Shown here: positions 23,865 to 35,908 of the stretch, piece by piece
How the letters are laid out: each line of letters starts with the position of its first letter
Numbering within the stretch: position 1 is the first letter of the stretch
Assembly (NCBI GenBank): GCA_034440615.1
Contig: JAOTOM010004361.1
Coordinates: 1-64,000, forward strand
Length of the DNA: 64,000 bases
Direction of reading: 5' to 3'
Source of the DNA: Ashinkailepas kermadecensis
Lineage: Eukaryota; Arthropoda; Thecostraca; Neolepadidae
Notes under the pieces: generated by a model
Database searches by the model: none
Seen by the model: the letters and a program-made list of their open reading frames with translations, nothing else
What the model was told of the DNA's origin: nothing
Program-made: the position numbers and the translations under genes

Positions 23865-24354
23865 AAAGTTCTAAAAAGTGTAAAAGTTAGAAATTATGTT
23901 ATTATTGTAGGATAGGAGAATGCTCCGTTGACATCATAAAATTCCCCTCTCCTTTCGCTACATCCTTTCCAACCGAGCTCCTTCCAACACTTCCAGCTCA
24001 TTCTGTGTTGCCGAAGTCCGAAATCCACAGCGATCAAACTCTGCTTGCCTACAGAGGTCGAGTGGTGGACCGATCGCTGAACTGCCAAAGTTGTTTGGCC
24101 GACTGAGGAATGCAAGGCGGGAACAGCGTAGACCCGTGTTTCTCACTGCATGGCTGCAGGGCAAATGACCACCCGACGACCGCACAAGCGAATACTTACG
24201 GCTGACCGGTGGTGAAACTTGCGGACTGTCACGCAACGCATAACTGTGAAGCGGCGCAGTCTACCAGTAATTATTAGTGTGGAGCAGCACAGCCTACGTT
24301 CCTAGGGGCCAGCCAAAGTTAAGGATACCCCCGAACATCCTACCGATAGCGAGT

Positions 24355-24860
24355 GTACCTGTTCATAATATATCTCTACCTGTGGTGATGCACGCTTAGT
24401 CTTCACTGTCGGCTAGCGATGCACTGATGATCACGGTCTCTTTATTCACTGTCCAAGGATCGGCTGTGCACGCTGTTGTCTCGAGGTCTGCCCTGACGCC
24501 ACTGGCCCTGTCGGGGCGAACAGTCGGGAGTGGGTCGCGCGTCCGTGGTGCCATAACCATAAACCACGGCCCGCGCTCCGCACATGCGATACACGCACAA
24601 CACTACCTATGTGTTATCTGTTGCATATGTCTTATTCTATGTGCTTGGAAATACATAGCATATTCCGCACTCGTCCTTGCCCTAACGAAATATGAGAAAA
24701 CGAATTGATTAAAATGCCATTGTTGATAATGACTCAGGTTTTACATATATTCAGTCACTGTGTTCAAGTTTTGTGCCGACATACCTGCAAAAATCATTAA
24801 AATTACATTAATTCGGTTCATAATCATTACTCGATATTAGTCGATTCCTAACTTATGGAG
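24355..24860 (+). repeat. Dispersed repeat R2, right piece, with a ~200-bp insertion
   Basis: R2 resumes after the foldback (GTACCT...ATATCTCTACCT), is interrupted at about 24390-24597, then continues (ATCTGTTGCATATGTC, TTGCCCTAACGAAATATGAG, TTGTTGATAATGAC) to about 24860. The insertion is flanked by related CTACCTGTG/CTACCTATG strings, possibly its target duplication; its identity is unknown. Confidence 0.7.
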
Positions 24861-27859
24861 GTTAATATATTGCGCAATTCCATATCGCCAAAATGAATTC
24901 AGGGAATATTACCTCATGTACAGCAGAAAAGTGCAGCACATTTCGCCTTCTTACTTTAACGTGCAGCGTATATGAAAAATTGCATCATCTCACTAACTAG
25001 TTTAGATTCATCGTCATACGCTAATATAAAATCCCGCCAACGTATGCAACAAGCTGCGTAGATTATATTGCATGCATTTAGGTTCAAAAGGCAGACACTG
25101 CTTGTAACGACATAAATGGAATTGTTCAGCCTATTCCATGAAACATCAATTACAACGTCTCAAGGTACATGTTTGATAAAGCATAATAAGTTTTCGCAAA
25201 CCGAAGGTAGCAGTGGTCCCGTTCCTCAGCAGAGAAGAACTTGAACAGAATTAAGCGTGTCAGTGGCAGAGTCTCCTCAATAATTAATGAAACAGGCCGA
25301 TACAAGTGTGGCGTTGGCAACTATAAAACACGACAGGGGGCTGCCATATTGTGTCGTCTATCACGTTCTGCTGATATCTACTGAACATATTTGATGCGAC
25401 GTCCCCTTTTCCAGTAGCCAACTGAAATTCGGCTTATTTGGCTAAACTCCCTACGGCGACCGGTGCTCCCGTGCGACTTACCGGCCGGCGGTAATTCCGC
25501 AAATGACACGCCATGTAGTCGAAGCGAATTTATATTAAAAAAGCGACCACGGCACAGTAAGAATGTCATCAAACTATGCTCAGACTGGCGATTCAATTAT
25601 TGTTTCATTGAATTCAAATCAGAACAAAAATTTAGCTGCCATATGTCAGGACCAACAGTTGCCTCGTATTTTTACCAAATTAAAATTAGTTCCACTTTGG
25701 GCGCCGAAATATGTGCAAAATCCCGGTGGACTTTTCCCTGAGGGCAAACGTTGAGGTACGGCGCCATAAATCTAGTTTGAGCGCCAAATAGTCCACTTTG
25801 GGCGCCAATGCCAGTCACGAGCGTGTGTGTTGCGTGATTGCGTCCGCTTTGACGCAGCAATGGAAGCTATTTTGCTGAAGGCCATACACCTCTATGGCCG
25901 GCAAGCTGTAACGACGTGTTGGAATGCATGGCTGGCGTTCAGTAGCCTTTTAACAGCGACATTCCTTTCGCTATCTATGCACTTAACGGCCATGAAGGCC
26001 AGCCATTGCCCCTGGCTTGAACATTATGTTGGCCATGGATCTCTCCCCATTGGGAAATTCTGTTGGCAGAGGCACGTCGCCGTCATGTAAGCCGGTAGGC
26101 ACCAGATCGGTTAGTCAGTAGATTGCCACGCCCACGCGGTGTACAGACACTGCACTGCCGGTCCTGACGAACTGGCACCTGGGTGCCTCTGAGAAACCAG
26201 CGGCCAGCGCCTCAGTCAGATGCAGCCTCGAGAACACGGAAGTTGGTCGTTATGCAGAAGTGTCCGACAACGTGCTACTTTCGGAGGGCGCTATTCTATT
26301 ATTACACGCATTGAAACGTGCTAATATATGCACCAATATGCAATACAAAACGCGGTGTACAAGCAGATATTCAATCTATATTCGTGCGGCCTAGTTTTGT
26401 TCTACATCCTGGTCTTGGTCGTAGTGCCTATTGCCATTAAATATACTATGCCCTATTACCGCTCAAGTTCCTTTTTCGTATATCCACACGCGCACCGGAG
26501 GGGATGGGGCGGAATCAGAACCTTCTTCCTGTTCTTCGACGACGTCTTATAAACGAACTGGAATATTGTAATACAGTATTGTTACGTTATTGTAAAAAAT
26601 TGATCGTATGCAATCAAACTCGAGGTACGTCCGCAAACTTCTGAACTGCAGCGGTGCATATTGAACTCGACGTTTTCCCTTTTCTTGTATGTTGATGATG
26701 ACTTGTTCTGGGCCAGTCTGGTGGAAAAATGTACCGCACCGGTTAATCGTTGTCCTGGCAACTCAAGGTTGCGCTAAGGGTAAAAATGCTAACACGGGGA
26801 AAGCAAACCTGGCTGATGGGTGTCCGGTGTGACAAAAAAAACCTGGTGTGGAGAACACAGCACAGCCACCAAGGATAGGTCAGCCCAGGGTATCACAGGT
26901 AATGACAGCAACGCAATCCAGCAGAGGTGAGTGCTGCCACGCCCGACAAACACCCGATCTGACCACGTCTGGCGGGGTTGTTCGTGCCATACTTCCCGAC
27001 ATTGCGGAACAAAGACTAATTCTAAGCAGATTCAATTTTATTCACGACAAACGATATAGGTATGTCGACATACGACAGAAGACAAGCCTGGCATATGAAC
27101 CTAAAGGCACTGACCTGGAGCTTTAAGAAATCTTAATGAAGCGAGTTCACCACAAAGTATTCTACCCTGCAGATTTTGTGCTTGTCTTCAGTAGCTTCCG
27201 AGATATTAGGGGAGGCGACGGCGAATCCGCCCCTTCCCTCCGGTGCGTGACATGTGGGAGGCCTTCCGGCGCGCATGTTAATTCTGGTGTGGTTGATTGG
27301 TGTTCTATTACGAAGAACCCGTGTGTTTGGCGATACTAAAGACAGTGGTGTCTTTTCACGCTGCTTAGTCTTCTAATGATCACCTTAAGAATCAAAGTCC
27401 AGATCAGTCGACCACGGCCAACTCTCGTACTCAACAGCACAACTCGACAGTGGGTGCTTCCGGTAGCCCCTTAATCCAGTGCTGCCCACTCATCGGTCAG
27501 CTGATCGGCACAATTGGAAGGGGAACCTTGCATTGCCGCTATCTATGAGCGACAACGCAAGACCTAGTACGTGGCTGTGCCTACAGGTGGCAGTTCACAC
27601 ACGATATACAACCGCAACGCACGACACTAAAATACACGAACAAATCCAACGCTAATATGTAACTTGTTTTATTACCTTTCGCAAGATGGAAACAAGTACT
27701 TTCTACTTCAGCGGGCCGCCGGTTCATGAGTTCTTGATAGTTATTTCTGTAAACAAGTACTTGGAGGTTTTGTTTTGTGGCATATGTAACTAGACTCCTA
27801 AACGTGACCGAGTTTGAAAAGAGGACTGTCTTGGAACATAAGATATTGGGAATAAGCAC
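24861..27859. other. Unannotated stretch
   Basis: There is no recognisable domain on either strand. Open frames are below 95 codons. Two copies of CCACTTTGGGCGCC lie 101 bp apart (about 25691 and 25792), and CGCGGTGTACA occurs twice near 26137 and 26350. It may hold old, unrecognised repeats or noncoding host sequence. Confidence 0.45.
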
Positions 27860-28133
27860 ATGCCTCGGCAGTTGACTAGCAGTGGCACACGTGGACCAGC
27901 TATCGTGGACACAACTCGCAAGACCAGCCTGCCATCAACTCGACATCTTCACTTCCGACTTCTTGCTACTCTTCACCACCAACTTCTGGACCACTCTACA
28001 CCTTCAACTCGTCTAGAGGTTGGTCCAGAGCCCGCTGATCACTCCGCTGCTTTCTTACTGCTTGTTATTGCAGTTTTCCTGTTTTTCATTTTCGTGGGGC
28101 GACACCAGCCGCTCTTTTCTAATTTATTTTCTA

Positions 28134-28157
28134 GTGGGGTGACACCCGTCACCCCAC
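28134..28157. other. Perfect hairpin in LINE 5' UTR
   Basis: GTGGGGTGAC-ACCC-GTCACCCCAC gives a 10-bp perfect stem with a 4-base loop, about 85 bp upstream of the ATGGGAAAAAGAGG that is a plausible ORF1 start. Confidence 0.7.
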
Positions 28158-28239
28158 CCGTTTTCGTCATCGTCATATTTTCACTCCCTTTGTTCTGCGT
28201 GTTTATTTATATTTCGTATGGTAGGGTGTTTTTCCCCGT

Positions 28240-29403
28240 GATGGGAAAAAGAGGAAGAAAGGCACCGACCCCAGCTCGCCACAGGACTCTGATTCGGAAT
28301 TTCCTCCGCTGACCACACCCGACGACCATCGCACGAACACGGACATGGCATCTGATGTTCCCTCACTGAATTCGACCATTGATGACCCGCGCCGGACAAT
28401 TCCCCTTGATGACGCCATGGAAGCCCTTTGCACCTCGCCGAACCCTGCTCGTCCCAAGACCACGACCTCGCCTCGCAATCCAGACCAGACCATCACTCTT
28501 CACGCCGCTGACCCACGCTCGAACCAGACCACGCCCTCCCAACCTGAACCAATCCAGCCCATTGAACCCTACCTCGACAGTGCTGACTCTTACATTGTAG
28601 TCAAGCCTGTCGAGGAATCCGTTTTCTTCCGCCGTATCAACGTTTTCTGGCCGACTAAACAACTCCTTGCCATCTGCTCCCTAGCCAATCCCGACATTGA
28701 AGCCCCTGCGAACGGAACCTTGGTTATTAAAACCCAATCCCGAGCTCAAACCAAAGCCCTCCTCCACACCACCACATTTTGTGGAAAATCCGTCACCATC
28801 ACTCTCCATTCCAACCGCAACACCACCAAGGGCACCGTCTTCGCGCCGGAGCTCCGCTTCATGACTGAAGCGGACATCCAGACGGAGCTCAGGCCCGAGG
28901 GGGTGACCCACGTCCACCGCATTACCTCACTTAAAGAAGGCCAGAAACGCGATACAAGCCTCCTTGTCCTTACCTTCAACTCTACAACTCTTCCTAAGAC
29001 CCTCCTCGCCGGTTACATCCGATTCCAAGTCCGCGTATTTATCCCAAATCCTCTCCGCTGTTTTAATTGCCAGCGCTTCGGCCATGGCAGTAAAACTTGT
29101 CGCCAGTCCGCCCGGTGCCCCAAATGCGGAGAAACACCTCATCCTTACTCCACCTGCTCCAAGCCTGCCCACTGCCTCAGCTGTAACACATCCGATCACC
29201 TCACCACCTCCAATCAATGCCCAGTTTGGCGCAAGGAGAAGGAAGTGTGCGCCGTCAAGGCCACGACCGGGGTGTCATACCCCAGGCACGAAGATATGTG
29301 TAAGCCACCTTCCCCTCGACCAAAACTTACGCCCAGGCGGCCACCGTTGCTTTCCCCACACGTCGCGTCAACACTACTTCTGCCTCGATGCAAACAGACA
29401 TGA
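28240..29403 (+). pseudogene. I-clade LINE ORF1 (gag-like, three zinc knuckles)
   Basis: The long frame 28345-29403 (352 codons) has a Ser/Pro/Thr-rich N terminus, a folded middle region (FFRRINVFWPTKQLLAI) and three CCHC/CCHC-like knuckles at about residues 238-295 (CFNCQRFGHGSKTC, CPKCGETPHPYSTC, CLSCNTSDHLTTSNQC). These bind element RNA. A basic MGKRGRKAPTPARHR start lies in another frame at about 28240 and probably belongs to the intact ORF1, so a frameshift is likely between 28290 and 28345. Confidence 0.85.
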
Positions 29404-29759
29404 TTCCCGGTTTAGCTCCTCTAAGAAAACTTACTCCACTGACCACACCGACACAAACCACCCCGGCTCCCAACACTCAGACCATTCCGGCTCCAAACAA
29501 ATGGACCACTCCAGGGAGGAGTGATAAGCCCCGCAGTCACTCCGCTGCGGGAACAAATTCTCGTTCCCCGTCAGCGTGCCGCCGGTCCAACGCGACTTGT
29601 CCAGCACCGGCCGGCGCACACGTGACCCGACCAACTCCCAGCCGGCGGGCATCCCCCGCGGAAGTGGCCGGCGACGTGAGCCGGCCGCCAAGGTCACCGG
29701 TCGGCCGGACGGCTCGAGCGAGCCAACCACCGCCGGCCGCACTCAACACACATACCCAC

Positions 29760-30500
29760 CTGAACTACACTCCTGGCTCCGACGTGCACCGAAAGGTGCT
29801 GCCAAACATTAACTCTTCCCGATGTCTACTTTTTGCAATGGAATTGTCGTGGCTTGATATCAAAATGGGCCGAAATGAAAGCTTTTTTAACATTCTCGCA
29901 CCTATTCTCATAGCACTTCAAGAAACATGGTTTTTGCCTACAGATACATATAACTTCAATCTGTCCAATTACTCACTGTACCGTCACGATGAGGTCCGTG
30001 GACCACATCGCGGTGGCGGTACAGCACTGTACATCAATAATGATTTTACACATACACAAATTACACTGACTTCACCTTTACAAGCCGTAGCTTGTACTTT
30101 ACGTATTCATGGCAGGAATGTGGATGTATGTTCCATTTATATTCCACCACAAACAGATAATACAAACATTTTGATACAATTAGACAACCTCATAACACAA
30201 ATCAAGAATCCTTTCATATTACTTGGCGATTTTAATGCCCATAGCCCAGCGTGGGATAGAACACGCACACTTACAGACACTCGTGGCCGCATCATTGAAT
30301 AAATTTTAGACCGACATAATTTAGTATTACTGAACACCGGAGAACCAACCTTTTTTCACCTTGGACATAATACATCTACAGCTATTGATTTATCAATATG
30401 CTCTCCGACTCTGGTCAATGATTATGATTGGACCATAGACACTGATATTCATGACAGCGATCATTACCCCATTAAATTAAAACCCACATTTTCAACTGCG
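29760..30500 (+). pseudogene. I-clade LINE ORF2 endonuclease
   Basis: The AP-like endonuclease start is WNCRGLISKWAEMKAF (frame of 29838-29880). It shifts frame at a T-run near 29885, then continues with LIALQETWF (catalytic Glu), RGGGTALYI, GDFNAHSPAW and, after a stop at 30300, DIHDSDHYPI (terminal SDH). All key residues are present but the frame is broken at least twice. Confidence 0.85.
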
Positions 30501-32790
30501 GCATATACGACACCCAGTTTTATCCCTTGCTGGAAAATTTCGAAGACCGATTGGACAACTTTTAAGGAACTTTCACATATTCAATACAACCCCAACATTT
30601 CTCCCGTCGAAAACATCAACCAAGTTACCAAAACACTTATCGAAGCAGCTTCCACCGCCATTCCACTAACAAAACCTTTCACAAAAAGAACACCAGTCCC
30701 CTGGTGGTCGATAGAAGTTTCCCGAGCAATAGCCGCAAGAAAGAGAGCATTTAGAAGATATTTACGCCATCCCGACCAACAACATTTAGTCAGCCGTAAT
30801 TATGAACGTGCGAAGACACGCCGCATCATTCGCGAAGCTCGTCGCCGTTCATGGTCACTTTATTTACAACAACTCACCTCTCGAACACCTTTAAGTAAAA
30901 TCTGGCAGTTAATTCACCGAATATCAGGACGCACTCCATTTAAATTACTCCGGGCACTCAAAATTCAAAACACCACAATTACAGACCCACAAACAATAGT
31001 AAATACAATAGCGGATACCATGGCTCACCATAGCTCTGACAACGACTACAGACCGGAATTTCTACAAAATGCACAACACACATTTCACACCGATTTGGCA
31101 CAATTCGATTCGGACAACACTGAAACATACAATATCCCGTTTCAAGTTTCAGAACTAGATACGCAATTTCCTCAGCCGGTAATACTTCTGTAGGTCCCGA
31201 AAATTTCCATTATTCCTTTTTCAAACATTTATCCAACGACACAAAACATTGCATCTTACAAACATTTAATGCATTATGGTCTGGCCATACTTTCTCCGAA
31301 ACCTGGAAGGAAGCCCTCATCATCCCTATTCCAAAACTGGGCAAAAACCACAGCAACCCCAATAATTTCTGACCCATCGCTCTCACCAGTTGTCTAGGAA
31401 AATTTTAAGAACGTATGATTATAAAAAGACTGACCTGGTACTTAGAAACAAATCATCTGTTATCTCCAATTCAATGCGGTTTTCGTCATGGCCATAGTAC
31501 AATAGATCATCTCGTTCGATTAGAAACTGACATACGCCTTGGTTATAAAAACACGAACGCACCATTGCAGTATTTTTAGACATTAGTAAAGCGTATGATA
31601 TGGTATACAAACCAGCATTAATTTCCAAACTTCTTCACTTCGGCGTCAAAGGAAATTTAACTCAATATTTGATAGGATTTTTGTCCGGTTCCCGTCATTT
31701 TCATCTCCGGTGCAGGTCAGTGATTTCCGATCCACGTTTTCTTAAGAACGGATTACCACAGGGGAGTTGTATTTCACCAGCATTATTCAACATCATCATT
31801 AATGATGTTTTCGATAACATGCCTGCCAATCTATCATACTCGCTATTTGCGGACGATAGTGCGATTTGGTGCTCCGGCAAAAATTATGAACATTGTTTAA
31901 TTCGATTACAAAACGCACTTGACCGGATACACCAATGGTCCATCGAATACGGTTTCACATTTTCAGCTCCAAAATCTGCCACAATGATATTCAGCAAATC
32001 AACTCCGTGCCCAAAACCAGATACACCACTTCACCTCGGAAACACTCAAGGCTATAGAACACCAGGTAGAACGCTCCGCTTCCCAAAAAGGGAGACGCTT
32101 GAGAGCACCATCAATTCTATAAACTTGAGCCGACCAATCAGCGTTTGACGACCTCCGCCGATTGTGGCTATAGTAAAGGCGGAAGGACAAAACTTGTGGA
32201 AGGTATTATCCATATATTATTCCATTTTTTCGTGCTAATTTTCTACAAAGGCATTCTTGCTACTTTAATCTTGATCTTTAATACTACTTTATCACAATGT
32301 CACCGCTGATAGGGGAAAACAATTGGTATTTGTGTGGATGTCACCGGTTTCGCCGCACTAAAGACAAAATGTGTTTGTTTAGACCGACGGAGGTCGTCAA
32401 ACGCTGATTGGTCGGCTCAAGCGTCTCCCTTTTTTTATTGGACTACAATGCTGGAGCGCACCCCCCCTGGAAACACTGACATACAGTTGGTAAATTCGTT
32501 CAAATTTCTTGGTGTTATTTTCGATCGCAAGCTTTCCATGCACCAGCACGTCAAACACATCCAGACCAAATGTTTTCACAGACTCAATTTATTTCGCTGT
32601 ATTACATCTTCATCATTCGGATCCGATCGTCACACGCTATTACAATTATACAAATCCTTGGTTCTTCCCATCATAGAATATGGCTCCATAGTTTACGCAA
32701 GTGGCAGTACCACCGCTTTGAAGCTTTTGGACACCTTACAAAATACATTTATTCGCATAGCACTCGGTGCAATGACCACGTCTCCCGTTA
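30500..32790 (+). pseudogene. I-clade LINE ORF2 reverse transcriptase (interrupted by MITE)
   Basis: A linker is rich in Arg/Ser, followed by fingers (IIPIPKLGKNHSNPNNF then a stop in place of Arg before PIALTS) and QCGFRHGHSTIDHL. Block A is damaged (FLDISKAYDMV split by a frame change near 31578). Block B is NGLPQGSCISPALF and the catalytic block C is FADDSAIW. The coding match stops at 32046 and resumes at 32470 with DIQLVNSFKFLGVIFDRKL. The frame after the insertion is open for over 250 codons. Confidence 0.87.
32047..32469. mobile_element. 423-bp MITE inserted in the I-clade LINE, 8-bp target duplication
   Basis: GAAACACT flanks the insertion (32039-32046 and 32470-32477), and removing one copy plus the insert restores the LINE reading. 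The ends start CAAGG/CAGGG. Strong subterminal inverted repeats include AAAAAGGGAGACGCTTGA and GACCAATCAGCGTTTGACGA on each side. The left side has an extra ~25-bp segment between them. An 8-bp duplication with CA-starting ends suggests a hAT-like or P-like non-autonomous element. Confidence 0.8.
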
Positions 32791-33129
32791 CTTCTTTACA
32801 AATCGAATCAGGAATTCCACCATTAGGTCTCCGAAGAATTGAACAAACACTCAGATATGCCACAAAAATGCAATTTAGAGAACACCACCCCATACACGCA
32901 TCTTTACAAATTCTCCCAAATCTACACCACGAATATTTAGGTCCCGCCGAAAAGCGAACCGGGCTTACCATAGCTTCACGCATTAAAACATGTTCTACAC
33001 AACTCCACTACAACATTCCACATATTACAGCTCTTTCTTCACCAACTACACCACCGTGGCAGATGGCCGAACGAAATATGTTTCATCTCACCACCACTCC
33101 AAAATCACAGCTTTGTCCAGAATACGTGA

Positions 33130-34017
33130 AACAAAAATTCCACCAGTTTCGCTCTCGTTATCGCCATGTTCCTTTTGTTTTCACCGACGGATCTAAAGAC
33201 GAAAATTACACAGGAACGCCATTGTTGCAGGTACACACACAAAACAACATCGCTTGCCAAACGGGACATCCATTTTCATCGCCGAATTGCACGCCATTCT
33301 CACTGCCCTTCGCAATGTCCGCAACCGTTCAATTTGTCACCCCATGCGCCATGTAGTCATTTGTTCCGACTCAAAATCTGTTCTTCAATCTCTTTCTTCA
33401 CTTTCCTTTTCGCACCATTGCCATATTTCCATTTACGACACACTTGAAACACTTCATCTAATGGGCACGAAGGTCCGTTTCCTGTGGGTGCCCAGTCACT
33501 GTGGCATCCCAGGAAACGAGGAAGCAGATCATTTCGCCAAACAATCATTACAATTACCACACATCACAGAAATCCCACCACATTTTGACGCCATCAAATC
33601 AACAATAAGACATAACATTCGACATTTTTGGAACCACCAATAGACTGAAACCACAAATTACACACAATTACGTCTCATCAAACCTGTCATCGAAAACTGG
33701 ACCACATCATATCAGAAAAACAGACAAGAAGAAAAAGTTATATCACGGCTCCGCACAGGTCACACTTTTCTCACCCATCGATATATTTATACTGCTTCAC
33801 CACGACCTTCATGCCCATCATGCAACACTCATCTTACCGTTTCACATATTCTCCTACACTGCCAAAAATACCATGAACATCGAAAAACACTTACGAACTA
33901 CTGCCGTACACACAACACCCCCTTTTCTTTGCCCACTCTATTAGGAGATACACACCCTTTTCTCATCAATCTCCTTTTCATTTTTCTCCGAAAAACCAAC
34001 TTACTTCAGGACTTGTA
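33130..34017 (+). pseudogene. I-clade LINE RNase H and C-terminal Cys motif
   Basis: RNase H catalytic positions are visible: FVFTDGSKD (Asp), FIAELHAILTAL (Glu), VICSDSKSVL (Asp) and WVPSHCGIPGNEEAD (His, Asp). A frameshift separates the first from the rest near 33220. After a stop at 33643 the frame continues with LRTGHTFLTHRYIY and CPSCNTHLTVSHILLHC, the usual C-terminal Cys/His motif of this clade. Confidence 0.88.
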
Positions 34018-34059
34018 AATTGACTTTTAGAACATAATATTTTCATCCATTCTACTCAC

Positions 34060-34091
34060 GGCACGAAATGGCCTGAGCAGGTCGAAGTGCC
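34060..34091 (+). other. 3' UTR nested hairpin of the I-clade LINE
   Basis: GGCAC...GTGCC encloses CCTGAGCAGG, giving an outer 5-bp stem and an inner CCTG/CAGG stem near the element's 3' end. Similar GGCACGAAATG...GTGCC ends are common in I/Nimb-type elements and probably mark the template for reverse transcription. Confidence 0.6.
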
Positions 34092-34115
34092 CAACCCAAC
34101 AAAACGGAAATTGGA

Positions 34116-35120
34116 AATAATGTGTTTGTCGCTATCCCAAGCATTGCAGGGTGATGGCTGTCTATTGTTGGCGAAGTTTCCAACCTCTTTCGAGGTCTTC
34201 AAACACCGCCATTTCTCTACTGAGCTTCTCCATGAATTTCACATTCTAGGTTAGCGTGGCACGGCATGTTCGCTGCAATAATTGTTGTGTTGCCACTTTT
34301 AATTTCTGAGAAACCCCGTGCATTCTATCGATCATGTAATATCTGTTGAGCATAGATATTTCGACATAATCGAACGTTTCCCTGACGCTCAATCAATTAT
34401 TTTGTAAGTGGATACTGTTAAATGCTGCTGCCAGTGATACATACCTGGCGAAAGCCTCACCGTATCGGACCACCGCGCATTCACTACGGATTAATGAAGT
34501 TTCATTTTCTGCCCGATGATCCAACACCAGTCAGATTTTCCAGTTCGAGCCATTCCATCGGGACAATTCGGAGGCATCCGAGCGGCAATCGTGAAGAAAA
34601 GAACACGGCACAGCTTAACGGTCAGTTATATGTACAGTAAGCAAGCAATTACTACACTATGTCTTTCCTTCACACAATACCCTACCCACTATAACAACCT
34701 TTACACAATGCCTTTTTTTTCGCTGCTACAATACCTTCCCGACACATCGTTTCAAATTAGTCAGATTCCAGAGGGGCTGCATGTCTTACCACGGATTCTG
34801 TCCCTGTTTAGGATTTCATAAAATACATACGTAATGTTTTCGTAAAACATCACATCTTTTCCGCTACTCTGATGTCGATGTTTAGCGAAGGCTGGTAGCT
34901 AAAAGCTTAAACATGTTTGTACATCCGTTGTTGGACAAAAGTGACGCAGTAGATCACTGTGGAACAATACTGCCATCATACCAGATTATGAAAGGTCGAA
35001 TATATCTGGCGTATGCTTGGTTCACGGCTATCATATTGCATGGGGAACGTTATGAATGCAACTGTATTTGACACTTATTTGCCATAATTTAGAACTTTTC
35101 CGCTTTAGGTTCATCAAACC
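34116..35120. other. Unannotated stretch
   Basis: No recognisable coding or repeat structure. Frames of 72-101 codons at 34422-34821 overlap each other and match nothing known. Confidence 0.45.
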
Positions 35121-35908
35121 TCAGGGATGTAGGATCGCAAGACCAATTGGGGGGCTCAGCCCTGGGCCCATCAGCCTAGGATTTCCCCAAATACCAATTT
35201 CTCCCAGTATTTGGGCCACTTTATTTTGCCACCTTGAAAACAAAAATAATACGTCTTATTTTCCTTTTCCAAGTTTACCATGTACTTATCTTATCCGGGG
35301 AAAAATAATTAGTAAATTGTTAATACGAAAATATTACCGAATATGGAGATTCCACTTAGTGCCGAATCGACTTCCTCCCCGTTTGTTTCCCATTGTGCGT
35401 AATTTCAGTATTGTTTTAATAATATTTAAATATGTTGCTTCAAACTTCCGTGGTTGAAAACGGATTAAACACAGCACGAAAAGAAACAACATGTAACCAT
35501 CATAGCAAACTCAATAATGCAATTAGTGCTAATGACCAGTGTGATAATCGACTTGAGAGACTTAAAATAGGAATGCTTGTACTATTTCTATTCATCAGAA
35601 AACAGTCACCACCAATACTAAAGCATACATAGAAGAACCACGAGTATATAATCACCGCTCATTATACATTTTCGTCAATCTTAAAACTACCTAAGTTTAA
35701 CACGAGTAGAATGCCATACTCGATATTACTTCAGCATTGCTGGAATTTTTAATGGATTTGACATAAATGTCTGTGGGGGGGGGGCTGCATGCGAAATTGT
35801 GGGGGGGGGGGGGCTGCATGCGAAATTGTTGGGGGGGGGGGGCTGAGCTGCAAATTGACGGGGGAGGACTGGAGCCCTCCCAACTGAATATGATCCTACA
35901 CCCATGCT
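35121..35908. mobile_element. Probable non-autonomous DNA element with TIR-like ends and a poly-G repeat
   Basis: The left end CAGGGATGTAGGATCG...CAATTGGGGGGCTC is mirrored on the right by the complement of a string reading CATGGGTGTAGGATCATATT...GGGAGGGCTCC. Near the right end, three ~35-bp units of poly-G plus CTGCATGCGAAATTG lie at 35774-35862. No target duplication was found, so the boundaries are tentative. Confidence 0.5.

Larger units (their letters stand above)
22013..24354. mobile_element. Foldback DNA element, ~1-kb inverted arms, GTAC target duplication
   Basis: The left arm (22013 to about 23047) and right arm (about 23305 to 24354) are inverted copies along their whole length, with visible divergence. 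Both termini read ACTC-NN-TATCGGTAGGATGTT inward. The four bases GTAC flank the element at 22009-22012 and 24355-24358. Outside them the host sequence is dispersed repeat R2, seen uninterrupted at 55800-56140. The central ~257 bp carry a truncated SINE. Each arm contains a SINE at the mirror position. No transposase frame is visible; arm frames of 73-111 codons are similar to each other but match nothing known. A four-base duplication fits several DNA transposon groups (for example Sola or Chapaev types); assignment is open. Confidence 0.8.
27860..34115 (+). mobile_element. I-clade (Nimb/I-like) LINE with RNase H, decayed
   Basis: Ordered parts: 5' UTR (about 27860-28240), ORF1 with CCHC knuckles (28240-29403), ORF2 endonuclease (about 29760-30480), RT (about 31200-32790), RNase H (33160-33640), a C-terminal Cys/His motif (to 34017) and a 3' UTR with a hairpin at 34060-34091. 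In-frame stops and frameshifts are scattered throughout. A MITE interrupts the RT at 32047. RNase H fused C-terminal to RT is typical of the I superfamily. The 5' boundary is approximate. Confidence 0.88.
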
